NCBI GenBank assembly: GCA_023078555.1 | Contig: CM041199.1 | Coordinates: 3,158,513-3,222,512, forward strand | Source: Ulva prolifera | Lineage: Eukaryota; Chlorophyta; Ulvophyceae; Ulvales; Ulvaceae | Reading direction: 5' to 3' | DNA length: 64,000 nt | Shown here: positions 44,896-55,842 of the stretch, one piece after another | How positions within the stretch are numbered: the first letter of the stretch is position 1 | Layout: each line of letters opens with the position of its first letter | Notes under the pieces: generated by a model | Seen by the model: the letters and a program-made list of their open reading frames with translations, nothing else | What the model was told of the DNA's origin: nothing | Database searches by the model: none | Position numbers and translations under genes: made by a program

Positions 44896-46149
44896 ATGCA
44901 GGTGCTCACGCTGCTCTGCATGTTCGCTGCATGCACCGCAGCACCCTTCGCAAAGGCGCAGCTTGCACCAGTGGCCACAACTCACTCGCATGAAGCAGCG
45001 CAGTTCCGCCAGCCCGACCCGGACCCTCGTGCGGTGCTGTCATTTGAAGGCGCCGATGGCGGAGCCACGGGCATGCGTTCCGTCGCCCGGCCGTTTGTCG
45101 TCCCTGCCGCGACCGTCAGAGGTCCAGTCGACAGCCGGCTGCAGGCAGAGCTAGAGCGTGACAGCCCAACATCCTCCATGGAAGACACCCCACAGCAGCG
45201 CTCACTGACGTCGCCACAACAGGAAGACTCAAGCAGCGCCGCTGGGGCGTTCCGTGCGCTGCTGCACGGCGCCAAGAAGCCGCGGAATTTCCCGAAGTGC
45301 GGCTCGTGCCGGATGGTGCGGTGCAACCGTTCCCGCACATACTGCTCCGGCCACTGCCGCCAGAAGCGCAAGCTCTTCTTCTGCGATTCGAACTCCGTCG
45401 GCACACCGCAATGCCTCATCCCCGAGTCCGACACGCCCCCGACCCCCGCCGACTTTGCGGATGATGATCCCGACGACATCGAGGACTATGACACTGTGGT
45501 AGTGACAGTTGAAGCGCCGTACATCGGCTGTGTGAAAAGTGGCAATCGCCCCGACGGGTGCCCGGTCAGAGGGACCCCTGTAGACATTCCCGGCCAGGGG
45601 AGTACAACGGTTCTGGCGAGCCGTTGCAGGTCGGAGCCTTACGTGCCAGAATGCGCCAGCCCGCTACTGCCATTTGGTGTGTGTGAATGCTTCTACCGCG
45701 CCCCGCGCGGCACCGGCCGCAGGACCTTCGGCCGTAGCCGCTTTTCATCGCGGTTCCTTCGGGGCCCGTGCAGGACGACTGAGCTCGCTGCCGGGTCGGG
45801 CTTCGGTGGCGCCGATGGTATTACTGTGCAGCCCGATGGGGGTGTGACACGGACCTGGGTTTCTGACCCAGAGTTGGCGGATCTTGAGCAGGAGCCGCAG
45901 TTTGAGTACAACGTGACGGCGTCTGTGAGGTCGACGGATGTGGACGCTACGATGAGAATTGATATAGGCATTGTTGGCTATCGTTACGATAACAGCAGGG
46001 TGTTGCGGGATGGTGTTGAGATTGGGGAGGACTACGATTATGATGCGGATCCTGGGGCGGAGGTGTTTGACTATGTCCCGGAACCGGTAGATCAAGAGGA
46101 GGTTGACAGGTACTACTCGGATGAGTATAACATCATACTGCAGGGTTAA
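44896..46149 (+). CDS. GHCR-family secreted cysteine-rich protein, complete (417 aa)
   Basis: The ATG at 44896 starts a signal peptide (QVLTLLCMFAACTAA); the frame is open further upstream through the poly-C tract, but that part would only encode polyproline. The leader (PFVVPAATVRGPVDSRLQAELERD) and a Ser/Gln-rich insert follow. Then come RALLHGAKKPRNFP, module 1 (CGSCRMVRC ... YCSGHCRQKRKLFFC), YDTVVVTVEAPYIGC, module 2 (GCPVRGTP, CRSEPYVPEC, SPLLPFGVCEC, GPCRTTEL), a shortened GFGGADG segment, and module 3 (VQPDGGVTRTW, FEYNVTASVRSTDV). The long acidic tail has many Tyr (EDYDYDADPG ... YYSDEY). Intronless and apparently functional; role unknown. Confidence 0.88.
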   Translation: MQVLTLLCMFAACTAAPFAKAQLAPVATTHSHEAAQFRQPDPDPRAVLSFEGADGGATGMRSVARPFVVPAATVRGPVDSRLQAELERDSPTSSMEDTPQQRSLTSPQQEDSSSAAGAFRALLHGAKKPRNFPKCGSCRMVRCNRSRTYCSGHCRQKRKLFFCDSNSVGTPQCLIPESDTPPTPADFADDDPDDIEDYDTVVVTVEAPYIGCVKSGNRPDGCPVRGTPVDIPGQGSTTVLASRCRSEPYVPECASPLLPFGVCECFYRAPRGTGRRTFGRSRFSSRFLRGPCRTTELAAGSGFGGADGITVQPDGGVTRTWVSDPELADLEQEPQFEYNVTASVRSTDVDATMRIDIGIVGYRYDNSRVLRDGVEIGEDYDYDADPGAEVFDYVPEPVDQEEVDRYYSDEYNIILQG

Positions 46150-47844
46150 GGCCTCAGGCCTGTGTGCTGGTGTGGGGATGGGTTGTGGCAATGCAGTGCT
46201 GTGGTGTTCAAGAGTTGAAGTTCACTGCAGCTCTGTGTTGTGTGGTGCTGTTTCTCGGCTCGGCACAGTGTCTGTCATACAATTGTCAGGCATACTTCAT
46301 CGTTCAAGATGCCGGACCACGTTTCCTGCCTCTCAACCTGACATGGCAAGCACATTAGTCGGACTTCGCGCACTCTGGGTACCCTGGTTTCCACTTTTTG
46401 GCCTTTGTAAAGAGATTCAGAGATCCTTGCTGACGCAGAACGAAAGCAACGCCGCGCCCTACCACTGTGGCTGCACCAGAATACCAACCACTCAACGTTC
46501 TGATTTCTTGGTGCTTGAAGTGCGCAAGTGTCACGCTGAATCATGCATGAATTCTCAGGACAGCGGACAATGAGCCACAATCATGTGTATCACCACTCGC
46601 TGCCTGGCATGCGGAGTAGCCAGTGCCATGCATGCACAGGTAAAACCATGTGCAGCGCAGGCGCTCTAGAGCGACACGTCAGAAAGGCGTTTGATGTACA
46701 CTCTCGTGGCACTGGTTCAGGATACAGTCACATGAATCAATTTCTCAAGGCGACATGCATGCCACGTATGTTCCACCAGTGGACAGCCACGGTCTGCAGC
46801 ACACACATGCAAAGCCGTGCTGCTATACAGCCGCCGCTGGCATCTATACAGGTCTCACTCTCAGGATGCGGGCAGGCTTGTCGTTGTGTCCCATTGTTCA
46901 CATGCATGGATTCCTGCGTCAACGAGTCTCGCAGCCCTGTGGTCTGCCAGCCTCATAACTGGAGAACACGACTCATCACTAAGCTTGTATGGGCAGGCCG
47001 GGGCAAAGGGGGGCAGCGCACCTGTGCAGGCGACATGGGCATACCTGCCGCAAAGATCGCAGCGGCCCCAAGAGACGCCGCGTCGGCTGCTGCGAGGGTC
47101 CGGAGCGAAGCGGCACCATGACACGCCGCATCCCCACGGTGCACGTGGTCCCGGTGCATGCATGTGCGCTGGTCTCATGCCCGGAGCGTGCCCACGGCGC
47201 ACTGCGAGCATCAGGCAGCGCCCGTACTTGCCTGCAGCATGCATGACGTCGGCGCTGAGCTCAGTGGTTTGCTGCAGTACACTAGCAGATGCAGTCACGC
47301 CGAGTTGTGGCACAGAGCTCGGGACCATCAATGCTGCCAGTGCACAGGATGGGGCTGCCTGCCGCATCATCCAGGCACATCCACCCCGGTGCACATGTGT
47401 GCTACACTGTGAAGATCAGCCTGCCCATGCATTGCAGCAACTTGAATGTGGATCCTATCACGTGCATGTGTAGCTGCACTCCGGCAGCCTCCGCTCGTGG
47501 CCCCACCAGGCCGCGGGCACTGAACAGACGCTTCGAATGTGGCAGCAAGCCCGCCGAGCTTGTAGCAGCAGCCGTCAGGACCGAGGCGCTGTAGCGGAGC
47601 CACCGGCGCTGCCTGTTCTCCAGCCCTGCTTAAGCTCGAGCTCAAGCTTGAGCACAGCATGCAGCACAGGCGCAGCAGCGCAGCTTGTCCACACCACTGG
47701 CAGACTCCAGGATGTATGTGTTGCATGAAGAGCCACTGTTCAGCAGGAATTCAGTACACTGCCTGTTGGGATTGCCGCCTCTCAGTAGGCATGGTCTGTG
47801 GCGAAGGTAGTGAGGGTGCTGGCGACAGAGGAGATAGGGACACC
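46150..47844. other. no gene recognised
   Basis: Many TGCATGC words. On the minus strand (about 47090-46980) a short open stretch reads GRCDLCGRYAHVACTGALP, vaguely PHD-like, but no exon partners or further zinc ligands were found. A palindrome (GCTCGAGCTCAAGCTTGAGC) lies at about 47634-47653. Confidence 0.35.
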
Positions 47845-48750
47845 AGCGTGCCTCTGGGGCCTTAGTGCACCCACGCCACTTTCGCCATCCCAGTCTTGCA
47901 GCATAGACGGGACATATGCCTGCAATAAAAAAGAAATTGTTTTAATGCAGATTCAGTTGTGTTGGCAGGCGGAATGCAGCCTGTGGCCAGCTAGCGGTGG
48001 GGCCGTGCAACGCGGAGGTGATTCTCCAGCCATGCATGCTTGAGACTGACAGAAGCAGTCTCCAGCGGCTGTGCGAGACGTAGTTATGCAAATTCTGACT
48101 GTCGATCATTGACAGCGGTCACGCTCCGCTTCTGACGTGCCCTTGGTCACAGTGAGCCTTCACATTGCCGAGAGCACACGCTTGCTACTCAGAGGAACAC
48201 GGCAAGTGCGGCATCTGTAGCACTCGTATACGGAAACCTGCCAACTCATTTTCGTTGCTCCTATGCCTTGCTTTCGGATTCTGCTGACCTTCTACACAGG
48301 CGCCAGCGCACACCTCCGCAACCGCCGTCTTCTGTTGCTACTCCGGGCGACATTCTGACATGTTCACAAGAAATTAGAAATCTTATGCTCATACTGTGCG
48401 TAAATCTGCTGAATCACGGTCGTCTGCGCCAGGTTTGCTTCGCACTCGCGTCAGTTTATCCGCCTTTGCCAAGACACACAGCAGAGATCTCCCTGATAGC
48501 AAAGGGCATACTGAATGCAAAGATCCCTGGTGTGATTTTGCTGTTCAACTTACCGGAGGCGGTACCTTTTCCGCGTCAAGAACTGTCTACGGCACGACGC
48601 CACATCCGCCACAGCAACACCTAACCACGCCCCAAGAACCCCACGTCTACGCCAGAATATGTCCAGCTCGAACGATGTTCACCCTGCGTGTCTGAAGGCG
48701 TCCCTTGCTAATGCTACCAGCAACAGCCGTTTGCTAGTGCAAGGCTGCAG
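47845..48750. repeat. diverged dispersed duplication, copy 1
   Basis: Blocks shared with 51888-52760 in the same order include CAGCGGTCACGCT, CGCCAGCGCACACCTCCGC and TTGCTAGTGCAAGGCTG... near the end. The copies are clearly diverged, with indels. The origin is unknown: an old transposon or a segmental duplication. Confidence 0.55.
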
Positions 48751-49931
48751 TCCTGCAGGCTTGTTAAGATTGCCATGGCTACCTACGCATGAGAGGCTCT
48801 TGAGATGCGTTGTCGTAGACCCATTCATTCTCCTGTAGAACACATGTGGAGCCTGAACTTGCCCGGACATGGCATTCCAGCAGGCTATGTTGACTTGAGA
48901 GCACCGGCCCGAGCCTACCAGCGCCGGCAGTCCTCGTGGCTACAGGCTACAGGCCTGGCCCGCAGATGCAGCAACGACGTCCTAAAACAACACTGTACGA
49001 AATAATTGGTGACAGCGCATGTCAAAATGCAACACAAGTCGGATTCGGTCACGGGCACAAGCTCCATATGTACAGACCACCTACGCCACAAAACCACCAG
49101 GTGTTCTTCTCCAACCGGCCTGCATCGCCAAGCACCCGAACTTCCAGCACCTGCTCAATGAAGCCTCTGGCAGCTCACAATCTGTCCCCTGTGGCGTCCG
49201 CACAGAACGAGCAACAGCAGCCCGGCCGCAGGTGCAGCCGCACCACCAGACCGAGCTCCGGGCGGAAGAGTTTAGACGAAAGCTTCTGCGCAGGCGCTTC
49301 TGCGCCGGCGCTCTGTCTATTGGTGCGACTGCGCATCCTCGTCGCCCATACCCACACCGCCACGATCACAAGAGCGTCACTCTCGATCCCTGACCGTGGG
49401 GGCAGAGAGCAGGACTTGAAGCGTGAACCTGATTGCCAGGGCAGGGCTACAGCCGTGGTGTACGTTGGTATAGCTCAAACGTGCGGCATTTTTTCGGGTC
49501 GAAGCCTGGCGGCCCGGTTGCCTGAGGTGTCACTCGCCCACAAGCATCACCCATAGTGCACTCACAACAGGCGGCACAGAACAATCGAGATTTGCTGGTG
49601 TCCATGAGACACCGGACCGCTCCAAACATGCCACCCGCTGCGTACATATACCCCCACTTCGGCGCTCTGCCGTGCAGTAGCCCACACCTCCCCTGCCTCG
49701 ACCACGCCCACTCTCTCTTATGCCGCGCTGGCTCCCACTCACCCCCCTCTCCCAGCTACTGCTGTGTCCTCGGGAGACGCGCGGTGCGCGTCCGGCCCCA
49801 GGGGCCTGGCCGCCTCTTCTGCCGCCGCCGCAACACCGGTTTTGGGAGGACCCGTGAACGCGCCGATTGGCTCTCCACGGTCCCAGGCGCGCAGTAGCAG
49901 TCGAAGCAATCGACTGCCGTCCTGGGTGCCA
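48751..49931. other. no gene recognised upstream of a GHCR pseudogene
   Basis: ORFs such as 48936-49556 lack any recognisable feature. No signal peptide for the following pseudogene is visible. Confidence 0.35.
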
Positions 49932-49956
49932 CCCCCCCCCCCCCCCCCCCCCCCCC
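49932..49956. repeat. C25 homopolymer
   Basis: Twenty-five C bases immediately before the recognisable part of a GHCR pseudogene. Confidence 0.9.
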
Positions 49957-50599
49957 GCCTGCCGTCCCCCAGCTGATGAAGAACCACGAGTTGAGGACTG
50001 TGAAGGGCTCCCCCCAGACAGCATCGCGGAATTCGACACGGTGGTGGTGACTGCCGAGGCGCCGTACATCGGCTGCGCCAACATCGCAAGCAGGTCCTTT
50101 GACTGCCTCGCCCAACGGCATGCAGGTGACGGTGGTTGCCAGCTCCTGTCAGACAGAGCACTATGTGCCAGAGTGCTCGAGCCCGTTGCTGCCGTATGGA
50201 GCATGCCGGTGTCTGTATAGAAGTATCCTCCACACTCCAGACAACTATCTGGTACCCTTGCTGGCGCCATGAAGCAGCACGCGGACGGTGCTGGCGGCAG
50301 GCTCACGCGTCAGCGGTGCAGATACATCGCCTCCCGCCGATGGCGTTATCGTGCGCCCGAACGGAAGCTTCACAGAGACATGATACTCCGATTTCACGGA
50401 GCCAGAACAGATGCCCAGCTATACCTACGCCACGACTACAATGATCAGGCCGTCGGCCATGGTGTCAATGGCCATCTACCAGGCGGTGTTGCTGTATTCT
50501 GACGGCCTGCAGGCAGGGGCTGACATTGCGGAAGACTGTGTCCAGGGCTACGTGGCTGATCCAAAGGGCACTGCGCTGAACTACTTCAAGAGCTGTTAG
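49957..50599 (+). pseudogene. GHCR-family pseudogene, related to the 35712 gene
   Basis: The first frame reads an acidic linker and FDTVVVTAEAPYIGC followed by ANIASRSFDC. A frameshift near 50110-50120 then moves module 2 (SSCQTEHYVPEC, SPLLPYGACRC) to another frame. Module 3 carries an in-frame TGA where relatives have TETWFSNF (about 50382). The end (SMAIYQAVLLYSDGLQAGADI) is close to the 35712 gene (SLSIYEAIVLFSDSLQAGSEI). The signal peptide and the C-x-GHCR module are missing, and the DYDYD tail is lost. Confidence 0.82.
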
Positions 50600-51284
50600 G
50601 TGATGATGATTACGATGACGATGGCAGCAGCTCTGGCCCATAGACACTTTCACAGCAGTCAAGCCACGCTGTGATTTTTTTTGCAAATCTTGATACGATG
50701 CTTGTCCGAACAGCCCGCATCTTGGAGTTGATGTCGCTGCGGCACTATACCCCAGGAGTGTACCCTGTATACCAGGAGTGCAGAGTCGCAGGTCCCTAGC
50801 AAGCACGGTGGGCGTTGGGTGTTGGCAACACCGTGTTGCTCAGTACCAGTGCATTGGCATCGTGTCTGCTGGGAATGCATGTATGTAGTAACACGAGTAC
50901 GGTATGGCGGAGGTGCCTTGTGCCACTGAAATTGGTAATTAACCTGAAATCCGGGTTCATCACAGGGTGCAAGTGTGCCGACAGATTTTGAAGTCCGCAT
51001 GCCGCCCTTCAGCATAGCATACCCCCAAGATGCTGTAGATGTGCACAATGTTGAAAGACGAGCATGCCGCTGCAGTCGACTCGGATCCCGGAGACAGGCG
51101 CCCGCCCCACGAGATGCGCATGCGCATATGTGCAACAGATCTCGAGCTCTGGGGCTGCACCACACCAGGGTACTTGGAGTACTAGCGACCGTGTACATAC
51201 AGCTACTATGACAGATTCACCTGCAAGGTGGTCGCAGTGCAGTGTGCAACTAAAGTCACTCTGGTGTCACTTGAACTGAAGTGG
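50600..51284. other. no gene recognised
   Basis: Nothing supported between the pseudogene and the SINE1 copy. Confidence 0.4.
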
Positions 51285-51299
51285 CACAAGAGAGTCTGG

Positions 51300-51872
51300 G
51301 GCCCTTGGGCGCCCCGTCCGCTTGACGCCACCGACCTGTGGCCTCTGACTCCAGCTGGGCCGGGTCCGCTGGGTGTGCGGGATGCCTTCGTTGGCATGTG
51401 CGGGGACTGCGGAACGGCTTGGGCGGTGCAGGGTCCTGGGTGCGGTGCGGCGTGGGCCGGCGGGGCTGCGCGGCGGTGTGCAGGGCTGGCGTGGTATGCT
51501 GTGGCTTGGTGGGGTGGGGGTGGGTCTTGGGGCCAGGGCGGGCCCCGGCAATCGGGCGGCCATGATGGGCGGCCTCAGGCAGCAGTGTGTTGGGTTTGGC
51601 CCTGTCGTACGGCGGCGGGCGTTGTGGTGCTGGTGGTTGTGATGTTGTGTGTCGGCCGTGGGGTTTGTGCGTGCGCGTTTGTGGGTTTGGGTTTGTGGGT
51701 GTGTGGGTCTGTGCGTGTGTGTGCTGGTGTGTGGGTGTGTGCTTGGCGGTCTGCGGGTCTGTGTCGCTTGTTGCGCCGGTGATGGGTGAGATGTTCGTGG
51801 GTGTCTTGGTGTTTGCTTCGTCTGCTTGCTCCTTTCGCGGTGCTGCCCGGCTTGCTGCCTTTGTCCTTGTAA
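51300..51872 (+). mobile_element. SINE1 retroposon, long copy with 15-bp target duplication
   Basis: A 573-bp unit from GGCCCTTGGGCGCCCCGTCC to GCCTTTGTCCTTGTAA, perfectly flanked by CACAAGAGAGTCTGG (51285-51299 and 51873-51887). The body is GT-rich. It inserted at the edge of the duplicated segment 51888-52760. It encodes no recognisable protein; long ORFs are a composition effect. Confidence 0.88.
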
Positions 51873-51887
51873 CACAAGAGAGTCTGG

Positions 51888-52760
51888 CTCTGGGCTCCAG
51901 TGCACCCTTGCCATCGTCGCCATCCAGTTCTGACTGCATTCGAATTCAACACAGTATGCACCAGATTGTCATCATGGCAGCCTCGTGTGTGATGTCAGGC
52001 ATGGGCCATGCACTGCGGTGGATAGGTGTTTTCCAGCATTTGTGCGCAAGGCTGACAAAAGCAACCTCCAGCGACTATCTCGGGATATGCGAGGCAGAGG
52101 CTCTACATTTAGATATTGCGCATCATTTTCAGCGGTCACGCTGCGCTGCCGACGGGCCCTTGGTCAACCTGCCATGAACGGAACCTGGCTACCCAGAGGA
52201 ACGACAAGTGCGCCGTCAGTCACGTTCGTGTAGCCAGTCATGAGCATGAAAATTTAGATGTTTACCGCGTCGCTTGCTTTCAGATGCAGCGTCCAGTCTG
52301 CACAAACGCCAGCGCACACCTCCGCCAGACCGACTTCTATTGGTGCTCGAGGTGACAGTCTGACATATCCACGAGGCGATGGACACTCATACTCATATGT
52401 TGCGAGAATCTGCTACTCAATCACGGTCTTCTGCGCCAAACTCCCTGCGTACTGTACCCGCACGTGCCAATCCATACTGGAGGGCTCTTCCTGACAGCAA
52501 CAAGCAAGCTCTACGCCATGACACCTAGCTTGGATTTCATGGTTCAGTATGCCGGTGTCAGTGGCGTTCTCGCGTCGCAGACTGGCCCTGTGTCCTCAAC
52601 ACGACGCTGCACCTGCTGCAGAAGGACCTCGCCATGCCCAAACCATTGCATGGCCACGCGCCAGAAAGCTCCTTCGATGTCCAGGGTGCATGCTGGGTTG
52701 TCTGTCAGCGTCTGCATGCCAAAATAACAAGCAACACTTCGTCTGCTAGTGCAAGGCTGT
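51888..52760. repeat. diverged dispersed duplication, copy 2
   Basis: Partner of 47845-48750, with conserved blocks in the same order (see there). Confidence 0.55.
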
Positions 52761-52830
52761 AGTCTAGTAAAGTTTGACATGTCTATTGAAACACTTAAAT
52801 TGATGTATGACTCGGACTGCTGCTGTGTGT

Positions 52831-53421
52831 TACAAGGACAAAGACAGCATGGCGGGCAGCACCGCGAAAGAAGCAAACAAACGAAGCAAACACATAGACA
52901 CCCACGCACGCGACACCCACCACGCCCAAAAAAAAACCCCAGCACCGGCGCAGCAAAAGACACAGATCCGTAGACCGCCACCCGGGTGGCCACACACCCA
53001 CAAACACAAACCCACACACGCACGCACCCACACACGCCCGCCGTACGACAGGGCCAAACCCAACACACCGCTGCCTGAGGCCGCCCAACATGGCCGCCCG
53101 ATTGCCGGGGGCCGCCCTGGCCCCAAGACCCACCCCCACCCCACCAAGCCACAGCATACAACGCCAGCCCGGCACACCGCCGCGCAGCCTCGCCGGCCCA
53201 CGCCGCACCGCACCCAGGACAATGCATCGCCCAAGCCGTCTCCGCAGTCCCCGCACATGCCAACGAAGGCATCCCGCACACCCATCGGACCCGGCCTAGC
53301 TGGAGTCAGAGGCCACAGGTCGATGGCGTCAAGCGGACGGGGCGCCCAAGGGGCACCCCACCGCTCAGGCCGGATGGCCTGTAAGCGGCGAGAGGTCATC
53401 ATATCAGCGGCGAGAGGTCTT
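52831..53421 (-). mobile_element. SINE1 retroposon, antisense, with 11-bp target duplication
   Basis: It starts TACAAGGACAAAGACAGC and ends past the CCCCTTGGGCGCCCCG-type block (as GGGGCGCCCAAGGGG). CTGCTGTGTGT flanks it at 52820-52830 and 53422-53432. The 591-bp length is close to the 51300 copy. Confidence 0.8.
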
Positions 53422-53432
53422 CTGCTGTGTGT

Positions 53433-54126
53433 GCACGCACTACGTGCACGCATTCGTTCTTCTGCACCACAAACATGCATCCTGCAACTGTTTGAACATG
53501 GCATCCCAGCAGGCCGAGGCAACAACAGAGCGTGCACCGGCCCGAACGAGGCAGTGCCCTCGGCTTCAAGTGCTGCCTACTATTGTGGCTGTGGCTGTCA
53601 GTCCGAAACGTAAAACAACGACACAGAGCACATGCGCATGCTCAATTGCATCACACAGCTGGTCGATGAAAACATCAAGCGCCTACATGTGCTGAACAGG
53701 CCACCCGAGCACCACCTCGTCATTGTTACACACACACTGTCGCTCAGGACTCCTCGGACACAGGCTCCCAGCACCTGAGAGCACAGTCGGCCAGCACGCT
53801 ACAAAGAGCCCCCAACAGAGTCCCCTCAACATTAATCAACACCAGCAACACTGCGTGGCACAGCCACACCACGCACCCCACAGCTCATGCAGCCTGTAGC
53901 CACTCACACTCACCCGGCGGCGACTTCAGCTAAGGCCGCACACAGCTGACCCCAGAGTTTCCCTACGACCCTGAGCACGCTCCACGTAGCCAGGCCCCTC
54001 ACCGGGCTCGGCCGGCAACAGATGCACCGCCCATCTCCGCCCGAGCGCAGCCGCACCACCACGCGGACCTCCCTGCGCACACTTCCGCACATATCCCTGC
54101 ATATATCTACGTGTACAATTGTACAT
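53433..54126. other. no gene recognised
   Basis: CA-rich sequence with short ORFs only. Confidence 0.4.
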
Positions 54127-54186
54127 AAAAAAAAATTCATGACGGGCGTGTCCTTGCAAGGACACGCCCGTCATGATTTTTTTTTT
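54127..54186. repeat. perfect hairpin between an A-run and a T-run
   Basis: Arms 54138-54155 and 54158-54175 are perfectly complementary (18 bp, tip GC), bordered by nine A on the left and a T-run on the right. It could be a bidirectional terminator-like structure, a tiny foldback element or a cruciform site. Confidence 0.9.
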
Positions 54187-54449
54187 AATTGAAATACAGT
54201 ATTTAAATTTTATTGATTACATCAGCTCTATAAGTCCAGCGCCACTGGCATGGGATTAATGCTGTCATGGGATTAATATTGGCGGCTCGGGTAGACCGGG
54301 TAGTCTGAGCATGCATGCTGCGCAGCAGGTCCGTGCATGTGCTGCATGTCGCTCGGGAGCCGCCATGCATCGTGGCAAGTGTAGGGAGGGGTTTGGGGTG
54401 TGGGGGCTGGGTGTCTCTGGCGTTTTACGTGCCGGCTGGTTGCCGGGCG

Positions 54450-55010
54450 GGGATGTGTGATCCAAGGACAAAGGCGGAGTTGCCGGTAGCACCGCCAGGG
54501 CAACGAACATGCATGCCAACGTCCCGATTCATGCACGGCAGGAGATGCTCACCTACAGCGAACCCGCGGATGCATTCGTCGCGGTGCACGGTGCATGCAT
54601 GCGGACTCTGCGGTTTTGCCTGCCTCTCAGACTTTGACCATGCAGCTCTGTCATCGTGCAGTCATGCATTTAACACACAAGCCCCGGCGGTGTAGTTGCT
54701 GCTGGACATGGCAAGCGTGTGTTTTACAAGGATAAAGCCGGCAAGGCGGGAAGCAACGCGAAAGACGCATGGCAAGCGTGTGTGACGGAAAGCCTTGTCG
54801 ACAAACTCGCGGTGTGAGGTCGACCGCTCGCGATCGTGTGTGTTCGCACCTTGGCCGGGATCCAGTGTGAGTAGCACGCGGCGCTCGGTCGCAGTTTTGG
54901 TGTGCTCCGAACGTTGATTCGGATGAGATTCGGTTTTGGTGTTTGCCGTCTCCCGTTCACTCTTTTGTAATAGGCTAGGGCTGTTGTTACAAAAGAGTGA
55001 ACGTGAGCAG
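54450..55010. mobile_element. SINE1 and SINE2 fragments
   Basis: Antisense SINE1 3' ends start at about 54463 (CCAAGGACAAAGGCGGAG) and 54723 (TTACAAGGATAAAGCCGGC). A sense SINE2 tail lies at about 54918-54971, followed by an antisense SINE2 tail start at about 54986. The 55010-55640 interval that follows has no recognised gene. Confidence 0.55.
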
Positions 55011-55643
55011 TCACCTACTACAAAAAAAACTCATCTGAATAAAAACCAACACACACATGACAGCCACCTTTATTATTGTAACACACGATCGCACTCCAAC
55101 CGCGCCGACGCCTCGGTCCAGCGGCTAGCGCTCCTCTCTGCTGGGGGCCAAATTTTAAAGCAGCACGCTGCAGCAGTGCCACTCGTGAGTTCCGCACTCG
55201 GAGTGTCCGGGCGCCGCCCGCTTGGTAAGCATGCCGCGCATTTGCGTGTCTGCAGCAGCACTGACCGCTCAGCTGAACAAGCCAGAGAGACATGATCCAC
55301 GAACAGTACTAGTGGGAGCGAGAGCCAGAGAGACTGCAAGATGAGGCAAATATCCAGGAAGCTGTACAGACATGTCCCGCTCAACGAAGTTCTGTTTCCG
55401 CCGCCGGGGCCCACCCCGCTGTCGCACACGGTGCGCCCTCGGCGGCCGCGGCACACGTGGCCGGCGGCGCAGTCGTCGCCATGGGGTTCATCCCCTGGCG
55501 GCTCACGACCAACGTCGCGCTGTCGCCTGCATGATTCTATGACCAACTGCAGTGCGCTACGAGGGCAACCTTTGTCCTAGCTATAGCTTGAAGCTGGAGT
55601 GTCCGGCTGCAACGCCACGGCAACGAACAAGCACACCAATAGT

Positions 55644-55815
55644 TACAAAAGAGTGAACGGGAGAAAACAAACACTGAAACCGAATCTCATCCGAATCAAC
55701 TGCAACATACACTCACACACACACGAACACCACAACCGCACTCACAATTCAGTCCGGCAGGATCGCGTCCTCCAGGCCCGCATCATAGCGCAACCCTTGC
55801 TCCCGAGAGATGACA
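55644..55815 (-). mobile_element. SINE2 retroposon, antisense, with 13-bp target duplication
   Basis: It runs from TACAAAAGAGTGAACGGGAG through a CA stretch to the head (CAGTCCGGCAGGATCGCG), 172 bp. GCACACCAATAGT flanks it at 55631-55643 and 55816-55828. No clear Pol III A or B box could be confirmed by eye. Confidence 0.85.
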
Positions 55816-55842
55816 GCACACCAATAGTATGATCGTGCGTGT

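Noticed and set aside
46861..47121. PHD-finger-like exon on the minus strand
   Set aside because: Only half of the expected zinc ligands are visible and no adjoining exons could be found.
39717..49956. 5.1-kb tandem repeat suggested by the poly-C spacing
   Set aside because: Sequence around the three tracts is not homologous, so no tandem unit exists.
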